A DNA stretch of 30,589 bases from Polysphondylium violaceum (taxonomy: Eukaryota; Evosea; Eumycetozoa; Dictyosteliales; Dictyosteliaceae). Under the pieces are notes generated by a model. That model saw only the letters and a program-made list of their open reading frames with translations, was not told where the DNA came from and made no database searches. Positions 1-10,510 of the stretch are shown here, piece by piece; the first letter of the stretch is position 1; every line of letters starts with the position of its first letter. The translations under genes and the position numbers were made by a program. The stretch is from contig AJWJ01000273.1 of the NCBI GenBank assembly GCA_000277445.1, positions 1 to 30,589 on the forward strand, in the 5' to 3' direction.

Positions 1-2998
1 ATTAATTCCTGAGATGGATGTTTGAATTTTGATATAGTTGACAATACCTTGAACAAAGATATAAGGATGATGTCTTGTTGAAAGACCCAAGCCACCTACA
101 TCCCTAATGGTTATACTAGCAGTAGTCACACCAGTGTCGGTTGTTGATAATGTAAATGCAGTTAATGTGGCCAATTGAACGTCTAAATAAGGGGTGGTAC
201 AAGTGTGGACCTGAGCATGGTTAATCATAAGCTCTGTTACAGGGTTTAGTGCATATGGGTCAAAGTTTTTAGAAGTAATTCCATTCTTATCACTAAGAGA
301 TGCATAAGAGATATAGTAAACAAGTTCTTTACATGGCACTCTTGGTACCTTGAATGTTACTTTATAACTTCCATCATATTGATCACCCCAAGCTCTATCC
401 TTTTCAGAGATATTGAAAATTCTTGGCTCAGCATCATGATTGGCAGTGATATGAATAACACCGTGGTCAAAACCAGTTAACTGATCTTGAATATGGAAAT
501 ACCAACCTAATTCAACTTGATTGGGATCATTCTCTGAATCTACAAATTGAGTAAAACTTGTAATCATGGGTGGCATAAAATCATATGCTAAAGATAATAA
601 TAATAGTATTATTAATAAAAATATGTGTATGTATAAAGAGAATTAAATTTTACTTACTTTTAGTATCAACGGTTAATTTAGCTCTATCAGCAAATAATCT
701 TTGCATTTCAGCAGAAGTGTATTCATTACCTGAAATGAAAATGGAATAGTCAAGTTCACCTGGTAAAGATTGAGAGGGCAATTCAAATTCAATTACGTAC
801 ATACCAAGTTGAGAGCTGTAACTACCGATATAAGATTCAAATTTGGAGGGTTCAAAATAATTGTTTGTTTTAATTCTAAGAATTGGGATATCAATGATAT
901 CAATGGAAAAGAGTACAATATTTTTTTTGCCAATATTGTTTTGATCTAAAGATTTATGGAGAAATGAAAAACTATCAAATAAAATGGCTTTTAAAAAAAA
1001 GTTAATAAATTGTTGTGCACAATTAATTATGTAGAAAGTAAATACTTACTAGGATTTTCAAATAATTTTGGCTGTTGAAGATCTAAACCTGGGAAATCCT
1101 TTGAAGATAATATGGTTTTTGCAAAGGTTTCAACTTCTACATAGAATAAATTTTGATCATAATCAATAAATTCAGTGGCATCAAATACTAGATCAAAAGT
1201 ACCATAATAAACAGTACCAGAGGCAAGAACATCGGCAGCCAAAAATACTTTAGATGGATAATGAGAAATAAATCTATAGATACCAGGTAATGGTCCACTA
1301 GCTTTAATTGTCAAAACAGAAATATAGGAGTTAAATCTCGAAATAGTTTGGCTTTCAATAAATGGAATTGTGTTAACTAAATAATTGATTAAAAAGTTAA
1401 TAAAGAGTTTATATTTCATTATTGATAATAATACACAGCTTACCTTCGCTAATGGTGTTATCGACACCTGAAAAAGTTGACTCACGATGGACTTGGTCAC
1501 TTATTTTGGTAGAAAATGATTTTTTGAGTGCTGGGAAAAGTTGTTCGAGTTTGTATGAAGGGAGTTGAGCAGATGAAGTTTTTGTAAAACCATATGGATA
1601 AGGCATTTGCACAACTTCATCCATAAAGTTTGTCCACTGGGGCTGATTATGCATATTAGTAACATGTAAACTTAATTGGAATAAACCTAACACAATTTGA
1701 ACTCGGTTGAAAGTTGTTGTACCAGTAAATGAGATTAAATTAAAACCCTGATAACCAAACAAAAGAGTATCAACAGTTTGAAAACTTGATAGATTAGCAG
1801 AATCTCTACCCACTACAGAAATTTGAATTTGATTATTTCCAAGATTAGGTTCTCTCATCGTGGCAAGAGTAATCATTGTTGTTGAAAGGCCATCAGATAA
1901 CAAAGGAGCAAATGAATAAGCAGTATCATTGATTAAATTGTAGGTATACAAAATAAATGGCTCTGTTTTCTTGGCTATATATTTAACATAAACACCTTTG
2001 ATTGAAGGATAAAATGTTTCACTGAATGATCCCGGACTTGGGGATATAAGGGCAAGTGATTGATACATTCCTTGTAAATCTATTTATTAAAGAGATTTGT
2101 AAATAAATGATTGATAAATAAATAAAAAATAAATATACAAACTATTAAAGTTGAATGGGGAATTAAATGAATGGATAAGATCATTTCCACCAGCACTTAG
2201 TCCTACATCGATGGTTGGGTTGGAGATTATTGAAAGTGTGGGTTGAATTTTAATAACATATAAAAATGTTTTTAAATTTTCAACTTGACAAGGACCCCAA
2301 GTAGAGGAGCATATAGAGTTTGGCTTCTCCATATGGATATCGTTTACTACAGCAAACTCAATTTTTATCATTTGACTTGAAAAATCATATTTTACCGGGT
2401 AAAATGATAAAATTTGAAAAGGACTTGGCACTACAGTAAAAGTTACAATGTGTTAATATTTTTATCAAACATAAAATGTTGACCCTCAATATACTTACGA
2501 TGGCATTCAGGGTAATAATTTGCTAAAGGGAAAAACGAAGATTGCTGATCTTGATCAATGACTTCAAGGCTAAAGGGTCCTAAACCTGTATTGGTGTTTG
2601 TAAAATAATTTAAAATTATAAAGCTCAAGGTAAAGGTTTGAATTGAGCTCTCAACTGATGATGATGTTGTTGTTGTTGTCGTTGTTATTTTTTTGATAAT
2701 AAAATCAGGTTCAACATCCGCAATTCTTAAATGAACATCTGCTGCTTCAATTTGCTCGGCATTTTCAAAAACTAAATATAAATAATTGGTACAAATTCCA
2801 TTGCCAACTGTGGAGTCTGCATATTTTGCATACTTTTTGAGTATCACTCCCTGTATGCTCGCAACTAAAAAAAAAAAGAAAAAAAATTGTTAGAAAATAA
2901 TGATCCATATGGTGAGTCCTGTTTTGTTGATGTGAATTAAATAATAACCTACCAAAGGTGATAAATAAAAACAAAAAGAACAAATATTTAAACTTCAT
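1..2998 (-). CDS. ComC-like cell-surface protein, 5' part (gene continues beyond left edge)
   Basis: Probable secreted or membrane-anchored glycoprotein of the dictyostelid ComC/EGF-like family. I assemble seven exons on the minus strand: 2953-2998, 2499-2864, 2143-2430, 1444-2079, 1050-1376, 658-987 and 1-587. They join in frame into 860 codons with no stop before the edge. The ATG at 2996-2998 opens a signal peptide (MKFKYLFFLFLFITF then VAS). The rest is beta-rich, with a Thr tract near residues 110-120. Identification rests on homology to the complete gene at 11668-15927. Both share a block with a 'DYSIFIS / LF..AKL' strand, then 'PPMITSF', 'W.F.IQD...GF..G', 'GDQYDGSY.V' and 'V.CKELVYY'. 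If full length resembles the paralogue, about 500 C-terminal residues with the EGF and membrane anchor lie outside the window. The intron at 2080-2142 needs an atypical GTTTGT donor. Family placement is good; function (recognition or adhesion) is inferred. Confidence 0.85.
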
Positions 2999-3324
2999 TC
3001 TCTATACTCTATATACTATAATTAATGAGAATAAAAATAAGAGGAGGGCATATCACTTCCTTTATTTTTTTCATCAAAGCGAAGAATTTAAAAGAAGATA
3101 TTTATGCCGATCGCACTTTTTTTTTTCATTTCAAACAACGCCCCAATAATTATTTTCATAAAACACATTATGGTTCAAGGTAGGCGCATTCAAAGATTTT
3201 AATGAATCGTCAACCCAATACAGACTCCCAGTCGCTTCTCAAGGTTAAATTCTGAAGAGTGAAAGATAAAATCACACCAGTGATAAAGCTATTTGTGTTG
3301 GATAGAGGGAAGGGAAAGGGGTGT
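2999..3324. other. spacer between ITFG2-like gene and ComC-like gene (promoter/5'UTR of the latter)
   Basis: This 326-bp spacer follows the ITFG2-like stop and precedes the ComC-like start, both on the minus strand, so it must hold the terminator of one and the promoter of the other. The part nearest the start codon has T/A runs typical of dictyostelid promoters. The section 3131-3240 is less AT-rich than usual spacer and stays open for about 36 codons on the minus strand. I found no tRNA or recognisable RNA gene. Confidence 0.5.
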
Positions 3325-5187
3325 TTATTTAGATTTTAATTGATTTAAATAGTTTGTTAGGGATTGGATAGAGAACTCGGGATTGGATAAAAGGAGGTTA
3401 TATGAATTGGATTGATCAATCTCTTTGTCCTCCATCGAGGATATCGACGATGGTATCATTTGTGAGAGTTGGTTCCATTCCTGTTTGGTGGTGTAGGTTA
3501 GACTACGCATGGGTTGCGTGTTTAGTGAGATGTCGTGATAGATGATAATCTCTCCGAAAAAGGTAACGTATATAAAACATATTGATGGCACACCCTTGGA
3601 CAGCGAGTAGTAGCCCGATGTGAACGCACACACCCGATCACCAAACTTGAACGACAGCACGTTTCTGTGGGGGTCAACAACCAGTGTGAGACCGTCCCAG
3701 CCGCATGCGACAGCACAGTCGGTTTTCATGTTTTTTTGTCGGATTGTTTGGAGGGCGATCAATTGTCCACTGCCCATCTCTTGGATCTCCATCTTCCACA
3801 CGGGACCTTTGCCTATTTTCTGTAGTCTCAGTACACCGTCAAGTGTGGCAATTGATACTATACTACTAGCATTACTGCTGTTGTTGCTGTCACCATCCTC
3901 TTGGTCATCTTCACATATTCTAATGGGAGGACTTATGTTTGTGATGATTTCAGTTCTCTTTCGCCGTGATGAGGTCTGTCCAATGGAGAATATAGATGTC
4001 CCGATACTATTGTTCAAGTTATGTCCATTGTTATTGTTGATAATGTTACTATTAACACCTCCATTACTACTATTTACACTGACAACAGATTGACTATCAT
4101 TCATCATTGGTGAAAACATTCCACTATTTTGAATACTTTGTCCATTGTTATTATTACTGTTATCATTATTTATATTTGAATTTGAAGATACAACAGATAT
4201 GCTAGGCGATGAAATCATATCGGCCTGCATACTACCACTCATATTGATGTTATGGTGGAATGGATAGGTTCTATATGAATTACTACCCTTGCTGCCATGG
4301 TGCTCTTGATTACTATTATCTTTATACAGTGCACCTTTTTGATTCAACAAAATGTAGTTTGTACCTTCACACAACCCAATAATTAATATCTTTTCTCCCA
4401 TCTCTTTTGCCAATACCAATGATCCTACTTGACCTGGTAGTTGCCATTTGTTTTTAATGTTTAATATAAAAGGTTTCTTGTTATTATTGTTATTATTGCT
4501 ATTATTATTTTGATTATTATTTATAATATTAAATCCATCATCATTATTATCTACACAATCTTTATATAATGAAAAGGCATATAAAGAGTGATCATAGGTA
4601 CCTATAACTAGTTCATTGAGTCCATCTCCATCGATATCACCGATTAAAATGCAACTTGCATTGGGTGGTAATCTTTGGGTGAGGAGAGGTATCAATACAT
4701 TATTGGTTTTGTTTGGTAGTGGGGGTATGGAGGATGATCTACTATGACTCTCATGTTCAGTTGTATTGGTAGTAGTAGTAGTTGTTGTAGGAGGAGGAGA
4801 TATACTTCGTTCACCTATAGGGGTATTATTACTAATATCATCATCATTGTTATTACTGTTATTATTACTATTATCTAGTACACTAACCGAAGAAGAGGAA
4901 GAAGAAGGTGAACATACAGTATCTCTAACTCCACTCTCATCACCTGTAATAACCTCAGGATCATCTATATCTTGCTGTTGCTCCTGATGCTCTTGTTGTT
5001 GTTCAACGAGGAACTGCTCTAGTAATTGAGTTTGAGAAGATTCCGACACATCAAAAATATTACAAATTCCTTCAGATGATATAGACACAATAAGGTTCTT
5101 TCCATTATTCCCTAAATCACCTACAGAAACACAACTGATCTATATCATGACGTAATGGTATTTGTATAAGTATGATTATGATCATCA

Positions 5188-5239
<52 letters not shown>

Positions 5240-5467
5240 GCAACTTACAGAACCTAGATTATTGGCTACCTTCCAAGGAGACTTTTCAATGCCTTTAAAT
5301 ATAGCTAAATTGCCTTCTAAACTGCCCAACACCAATTCATTGTCAGAGTCATTGTCAACATCGGCCAACACGATAGCTCTTCTAAACACATTTCCCTTTT
5401 TTAAGAAATTCAATACAATGCAGTCGACCAATGAAATATGTCTAATGTTATTAATGCTTGTATCCAT
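3325..5467 (-). CDS. itfg2: ITFG2-like protein (KICSTOR complex subunit)
   Basis: Homologue of integrin-alpha FG-GAP repeat-containing protein 2. In animals this is a KICSTOR subunit that helps place GATOR1 on the lysosome so amino-acid shortage can silence mTORC1. Exons are 5249-5467 and 3325-5139; the 109-nt intron has a GTAAGT donor and the product is 677 residues. The start at 5465-5467 matches the human N terminus; earlier codons in that frame are non-ATG. Landmarks are a Ca-binding-like DVDNDSDNE loop at 36-44, 'GKNLIVSISSEG..NIFDV' near 86-103, a second loop DIDGDGLNE at 241-249, 'LDGVLRL', and a C-terminal block near 545-590 with 'ACGWDGLTLVVD' and 'YVTFFGEIIIYHD'. The order and spacing follow human ITFG2. 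Extra length comes from Gln, Ser, Thr and Asn tracts (about 105-225, 270-300 and 355-460), as is usual in dictyostelids. The KICSTOR role is inferred from family. Confidence 0.88.
5189..5239. repeat. (TATC)n tetranucleotide microsatellite
   Basis: About twelve and a half perfect TATC units (GATA on the transcribed strand) lie inside the single intron of the ITFG2-like gene. They start a few bases downstream of its GTAAGT donor and fill roughly half of the 109-nt intron. Confidence 0.97.
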
Positions 5468-5962
5468 TGATCTATCAATACATAGGTGATAAAAGTGATG
5501 GTAATCTAATCTTTGCAAGTGTCATGAATGAATGCAATATGTAAAAAAAAAAAAAAATTGAAATATTTATAAAAAAAATCCACAATCACCCCCCATTTTG
5601 AGGACTTAAAATTTGATTTAGTAAAGAATGGATAAACTCCCCCCCATTGAGGTATAAAATTAATATGATGGATTTAAAAGTAAACAGTAACTCTATTCTC
5701 GTTTACACATTTCAACACAATTTCTTAATTTAGAAATACAAATCATTATTTTTGAATTTTATTATTTTTATTTTTTTTCATTTTTTGGGGAATTCCCCAC
5801 CCCCATTCGTAAACTAAAAAATTCGACCCCCATTCACCAAAAGCCGATAATAACACAACAAATATCTAAAGATAGATTAATTAATCAGAGTTCTCATCAT
5901 CATACATAATATTTTTCATCGATTCCTCGTCTTTCTCTTTCTTTCTGCCAAATAACAAATGA
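5468..5962. promoter_or_regulatory. divergent promoter region, ITFG2-like (-) / coiled-coil gene (+)
   Basis: This 495-bp spacer lies between two divergently transcribed start codons. It is AT-rich with long A and T runs, interrupted by C-rich islands: CCCCCCATT at 5589, CCCCCCATTGAGG near 5640, and two copies of ACCCCCATTC near 5799-5836. A perfect 14-bp palindrome TGGGGAATTCCCCA sits at 5786-5799, immediately before one of these copies. C/G islands in otherwise AT-only DNA are the usual form of dictyostelid cis elements, but no factor can be assigned from sequence alone. Confidence 0.6.
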
Positions 5963-7571
5963 ATGGATACAAATTTTTCTCTAGATGAACAGAGTCTCTA
6001 CAATAGAGATAGAGAGAATGATACTTTTAGTAGTCCTATAAACTCACCTACCAATTTTAGTTCGAATCGCGCAGAAGAAAGAAATGATAGTAGTCCACCA
6101 AGATCATACCACAGTAGTCCAATACGACAGAGCTTTACGAGCGGTAGCACCTATAACGCTAGTAGCAGTACCTCTAACGCGAGTGGAACTGCTCTGGATC
6201 CCAAGTACAAGTTAACAATTATTCCAAAGTTTTTAGTAAATATCATATCGTGTAATACATAGCTACTCTGAGTGGATCAATCTAACTAATCATCACCATC
6301 CTACTTGGCTCTTTATAAATGTAGAAGAAATTAGATCGGTTATATACTGTAGATACTCAGTTTGATAATGATGACCCGAGAGTTAAAGAACACTATCTTT
6401 TAGTGGGAAACTCTGTAAAAACTGATAAGATAGCTACTCTTATCAAAGAATCTTATATTTGGAAAAATCTTAATAATCTATTCAATGTTGTGATAAGTTA
6501 TTATCACAGTAAAGGTATACTTTTTAGATTAAGGAGGTTTGAAGGAAAAAAATATTATCCTTTAATTAGAGTATTTATTATTAGTAGTATTTAAAATATG
6601 AAATCCAATACTAATAGTAATGTAATTAACCACAGAGGAGTGAAAGTTCAAATGTTAAAGGGTATAAAAGAGGTCTAGAGGATCAAGAAAGAGATGAACC
6701 ATCAAAATTTAATAAAATTAGGTATAGTAGCGATAATATTAATAGTAATAATAATAACAATGATAATACTAGCAATAGCAATCATAACTATAGTAGTGGT
6801 AATAATAATAATGATAGTAATAATAGCAACAACAATAATAATGGCAATACTAGCATTAGTAATAGCAGTGGTAGTATTAATAATAGCTATAGTGGTAGTA
6901 GCATAAATAATAGCTATCGTAGTAGTAATTTAAATAATAATACCGACAATAAAGGGAATATTAGCATTAATAGTAGCAGTGGTAGTATTAATAATAGCTA
7001 TAGTAATAGTAACTATAACAGTAGCAATAATAGCTACAGTAGTAGTAATTATAATAATAATAACAATTATAGTAATAATAATAGTAATAGTAACACTCTT
7101 AATAATAATAGTAATAATAATAATAGCTATAGCAATAGCAGTAATAATACCAACTATGGTGGTAATGAAAATAAAGGTTTAATGGAAATAATGAAAGAAA
7201 ATTTAGAGCATGTGGGAAGAACCCTAATTGAAAAGGGTAAAATCAAAGATCAATTTGAAACAATGCGTAAAGAAAACAAAGAACTGAAGGAAAAAATAGA
7301 AAAGATAAAAGCGGAAAATGATGCAATGAAAATAGACATTAGAGATTTAAAATATGGTTACACCAAATTAAAAGACTATCATGGTAATCTCAAAAACGAC
7401 TATGTTAGTCTGCGAGACCAAATGGAGCATTTTAAATCTGAAATCCAACATTTAAAAGCCAACCAAATCACCGACCAAGCGGGCATCAAAAACCTAATAT
7501 CTCGGAATGAGTTTCTCAAATCAGAGAATCAATTTTTAAAAAGCATTTTACCAAAACCTCCATATAAATAA
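5963..7571 (+). CDS. Asn/Ser-rich protein with C-terminal coiled coil, function unknown
   Basis: I do not recognise the family. Three exons (5963-6235, 6325-6570, 6636-7571) join in phase 0 to give 484 residues; introns are 89 and 65 nt with GTAAAT/GTATTT donors and TGTAG/CACAG acceptors. The product has four parts. Residues 1-90 are Ser-rich and polar (SSP, SPI, PPRS motifs, possible phosphosites). Residues 91-190 are an ordered-looking, non-repetitive block (KKLDRLYTVDTQFDN..., then IKESYIWKNLNNLFNVV and FRLRRFEGKKYYPLIR). Next is a long Asn/Ser tract with a repeated SSGSINNSYS unit. Residues about 356-475 are a strongly charged heptad-like coiled coil. There is no signal peptide or membrane segment, so it is probably a soluble nuclear or cytoplasmic scaffold or oligomer. 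An out-of-frame ATG at 5959 overlaps the chosen start; it reads only nine codons before a stop, so the 5963 ATG would need leaky scanning. Confidence 0.75.
6724..7180 (+). repeat. AAT/AGT/AGC trinucleotide low-complexity coding tract
   Basis: Roughly 450 bases of interrupted AAT/AGT/AGC/AAC codons encode an Asn/Ser/Tyr-rich stretch of the coiled-coil gene. Two related sub-blocks are visible, near 6853-6930 and 6961-7050, both encoding SSGSINNSYS and diverging afterwards. This suggests an internal duplication. The tract is open in all forward frames, so hydrophobic Ile/Val-rich alternative frames here are artefacts. Confidence 0.85.
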
Positions 7572-7656
7572 AAAGTTTTGTATATAGATAGAAAAAGAAT
7601 CATCAATGATAATTGTGTGTTATTAAATAATAATAATTAAATAGGAGTCTTAATAT
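7572..7656. other. tail-to-tail spacer with shared polyadenylation signals
   Basis: Only 85 bp separate the stop codons of the converging coiled-coil gene and ataxin-2. The spacer holds AATAAA-like sequences on both strands (for example AAATAAAAAG just after the plus-strand stop, and TTATTAAATAATAATAATT). The two 3' ends must therefore lie very close together or overlap. Confidence 0.6.
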
Positions 7657-10510
7657 TTATTGATAGTTGGGTGGAGGTTGATGAAAGGGAGGTGAAGAGT
7701 CATTAGAGTGGGGCGAAGGGTAACCTCTGGGACCCATTTGTTGGGGAATATATGGTTGAAAATTTTGAATCATTCTTGGTTGATGTACAGAGTTGTTTGG
7801 CGAGGGAATGCCTTGGGGTGGGCCGCCTTGGGGCGAGGTTGGGGCAGCCATGATGATTTGAGGTGGGCCGCCTTGAGGATGGTATTGAGGAGCGTTGGGA
7901 TAGAATCTTTTAGTTACATGAGGTGGAGGTGGACCCGATACGCCTGCAGGAACTGGTCCTCCGGGCATTTGTCCATTGTAGATGGGTTGGGGCACACCAT
8001 AGTGTTGGAAAGGGGGTGGTGGCTGTGTAAATACATAGGGTCCGGCATTGGGAGGCATGCCAGCACCAGGAGGAACAGGACCTGGAATATAGTTTCTTGG
8101 TACGCCTGGTGGTGGAGGTTGCTGGTATATGACACCTCCTTTGGCTTGCATCTGGGGTGGTAGTGAGGGGGGTGGGCCGCCTTGTGGTGATTTTATTTGT
8201 TGAGGATGACCCATTTGGACCTGGGGTGGAGGTGCAGCGTAGTAGGGAACGGCATTCATGGGCATTCCCATTTGTACGGGACGCATTTGAGGTGGATAGG
8301 GTGATCCATAGGGATCTTCGTACGAATACTCAAACCAATAGGAAGAGACAGTGTCTGGTGATTCTGGATTGTTTTGTCTCTTTTTCATGGATTCAAAGTA
8401 TATTTGATTAATGGGTGTAACACTGTCTGTGTTTGAAATATATTCTGATGATGCTTTGAATTTGTGAGTGGGTGGAACAAATTCCTTGGCATTTGGATTA
8501 AGTTTTAATTTTGATAAAGGTTTAATTGATGACATAGTAGTAGTGGCAGTGGTGGTTGGTGCAGTGGTAGTATTAACAGTATCTTTTGAATCTTTGGTAG
8601 TTTCTTTTTCCTTTTCTTTTTCTTTTTCAACTTCAGTCTTTTCTACTTTGGCTGCTGTTGTTGATGTTGTTGTTGCAGCGGCAACTGTAACTGTGCTATC
8701 AGTAGATATTTTTTCAACGGTTGCAAGATTAGTAATTGTAGAGGAAGCAGAAGATTTTGGAGTTAAAATTGAGGGATCAGTGGGAGTGGTACCAGAGAGT
8801 GACAATGATGATGGTGTAGGTCTTGGTGAATTGGGTCCAATCAAGGGAGAGCCAGGTCTAGAATTAGAACGTTTATCGAAATCTCTACTAAAGTTTTTGA
8901 GTCCTTCGGTTTGTGACACTCTGTTGATATTTGAGTTGTTCATCTTTAGCTTAAAGCTATTGAAATCGGCGACAAGGTTTTGGGGCACCACTGGTGTGGC
9001 CAACTCGAGTGACAAGGCCTTGACCAGTTCGTGGTTGGATACGATGGCAGGTGCAGGTGATTTGGGGACCTCCATAGTTTGTGATGAGGGTGTGGTTGCA
9101 ATGTTGGAACCAGAGGATTTCAATTGGTATTGGTGTCTGTATCTAGTGTAGGCCACAGAACGTGGTGATAAACCTTCACGAGGTGAACCAAGTACGTCTT
9201 GATCAATCGAGTTGTCTCTATTGAATCTGAGAATAGAGATGTTGGGTGATTCTTTGGCACCAGATGATGGTGTCAATGGTGCTTCAATGTCTTTGGATTT
9301 TGGTGTAGATGGTGTTGTGGGTGTTGGTGGTGTATTGGTGTTGGTGGTAGAGGTAGAAGAGTTTGGTGTGGATGGTGTAGTTGCTGATGTCACTGAAGAT
9401 AAAGGTAATTGTGGTGTCTTGAGATCTTTCTTTGTGGCAGGAGCAGCAGTTGTAGCTGTTGGAGGAGTTGATTGTTGTCTTTTTGATGGTGGAACATAAA
9501 CAGATGGGCTACCAGCATTAGATGATGTACTAGTATTTGATCCACTCTTTCTAACAACTGAACTATATCTTTCCTCTTCATCATAATCTGCACCTTCAAT
9601 ATAACCACGCTCTTCTAATAAATGAATATTTGTTGATTTTTCCTATGATTATTATTGTTGTTATTAATATCTCTGCCCTGTCTCTGTCTATTGATAATAT
9701 ATTCCTACTATTACTTACACCTTCAATTTCAGCGGCTTTCTTTTCAGCCAATATTTCATTGGATCGATAGAAATCAGATTCTCTATCTAAACGAGTGGTA
9801 TATAATTCTTCTTCATAGGTTGTTCTGACACCAAACAACTTTTCATTGGTTGCAAATTGATCCCATGCAACTTTAGACTTTTCATTAAAATCATCGAGTG
9901 ACTCGTTGAAGCTTTCATCGGGAGTCCAACGAGTGAGTTCACGTTCTTTGAGATTACCATCAAAACCACTCAACTCTGTGTCTGTAATAAAAGATTCTCT
10001 CGACATAAAAGAGTCTTTGTAATGATCCAATACCACTCCTGTGGCAGTCAACTGTACAAAACTACCTGCTTCAATAATCAACGATGGTATAGGTGGTGTG
10101 GTGATAACTTTGGGTGCTGGTGTTTCTTTCTTTCTAGCCATCTTCAACACAATACCCAATCCAGCAGTAGTGGTGGTAGTGTTGTTTGTTTGTTGATTCT
10201 TTGATGGTGAATTGGTATTGGCATTGTTATTGTTTTCTGTGAAAGCTGAGTGAAGGATACCTTCATAGGATTCGCCATTCTTTAATAAAACACTGACGTG
10301 GTATCCAACAAGACTCATAGAGATGTATGTGGTTCTGTCCTTCATCATTCTAATGCCATCATTGTGATGGTGGTGATGTTGTTGTCCATGATGATGGTGG
10401 TGCTGTTTGTTGTTGTTGCTTTTTGGTGAACTGTTATTACTGTTGTTGTTATTGTTGTACGAGTTATTGTTTCCTCCGCCATACGACTTTCTCCTATCTT
10501 TTTGATTCAT
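7657..10510 (-). CDS. atxn2: Ataxin-2 homologue (Lsm, LsmAD, PAM2)
   Basis: Ataxin-2/Pbp1 family RNA-associated protein, which in other eukaryotes binds poly(A)-binding protein, promotes stress-granule assembly and affects mRNA stability and TOR signalling. Exons 9719-10510 and 7657-9642 join in phase 0 (76-nt intron, GTAAGT donor, CATAG acceptor) to 925 residues. After an Asn-rich and His-rich leader comes the Lsm domain at about 59-163 (DRTTYISMSLVGYHVSVLL, GIVLKMARKK, SFVQLTATGVVLD), with an Asn/Thr insert at 91-116. The LsmAD domain at about 226-290 reads FGVRTTYEEELYTTRLDR; the splice site falls inside it, and the next exon restores the NIHLLEERGY...DEEERYS motif. A PAM2 PABP-binding motif, LNPNAKEFVP, is at 645-654. 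Long Ser/Thr/Pro regions precede it, and a Pro/Gly/Gln-rich prion-like tail follows. Domain order is that of human ATXN2. Identification is secure; cellular role is by family. Confidence 0.95.

Noticed and set aside
3160-3260. tRNA-like GGTTCAAGG/GGTTAAATTCT motifs
   Set aside because: They resemble a B box only loosely; no A box, acceptor stem or cloverleaf can be drawn on either strand.
5189-5239. Regularly spaced repeat considered as a CRISPR array
   Set aside because: It is a pure tetranucleotide microsatellite without spacers, in a eukaryotic intron.
6694-7182. Two plus-strand open frames with very hydrophobic Ile/Val-rich translations
   Set aside because: They are alternate-frame readings of AAT/AGT repeats in the Asn/Ser tract of the coiled-coil gene; the true frame runs uninterrupted from 6636 to 7571.
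7708-8163. Plus-strand Trp/Arg-rich open frame antisense to ataxin-2
   Set aside because: It is the complement of the Pro/Gln/Gly-rich ataxin-2 tail; the composition is fully explained by the opposite strand.
8468-9151. Long plus-strand open frame antisense to ataxin-2
   Set aside because: Its Val/Ser/Leu-rich translation is the complement of the Ser/Thr/Pro tract of ataxin-2 and has no family features.
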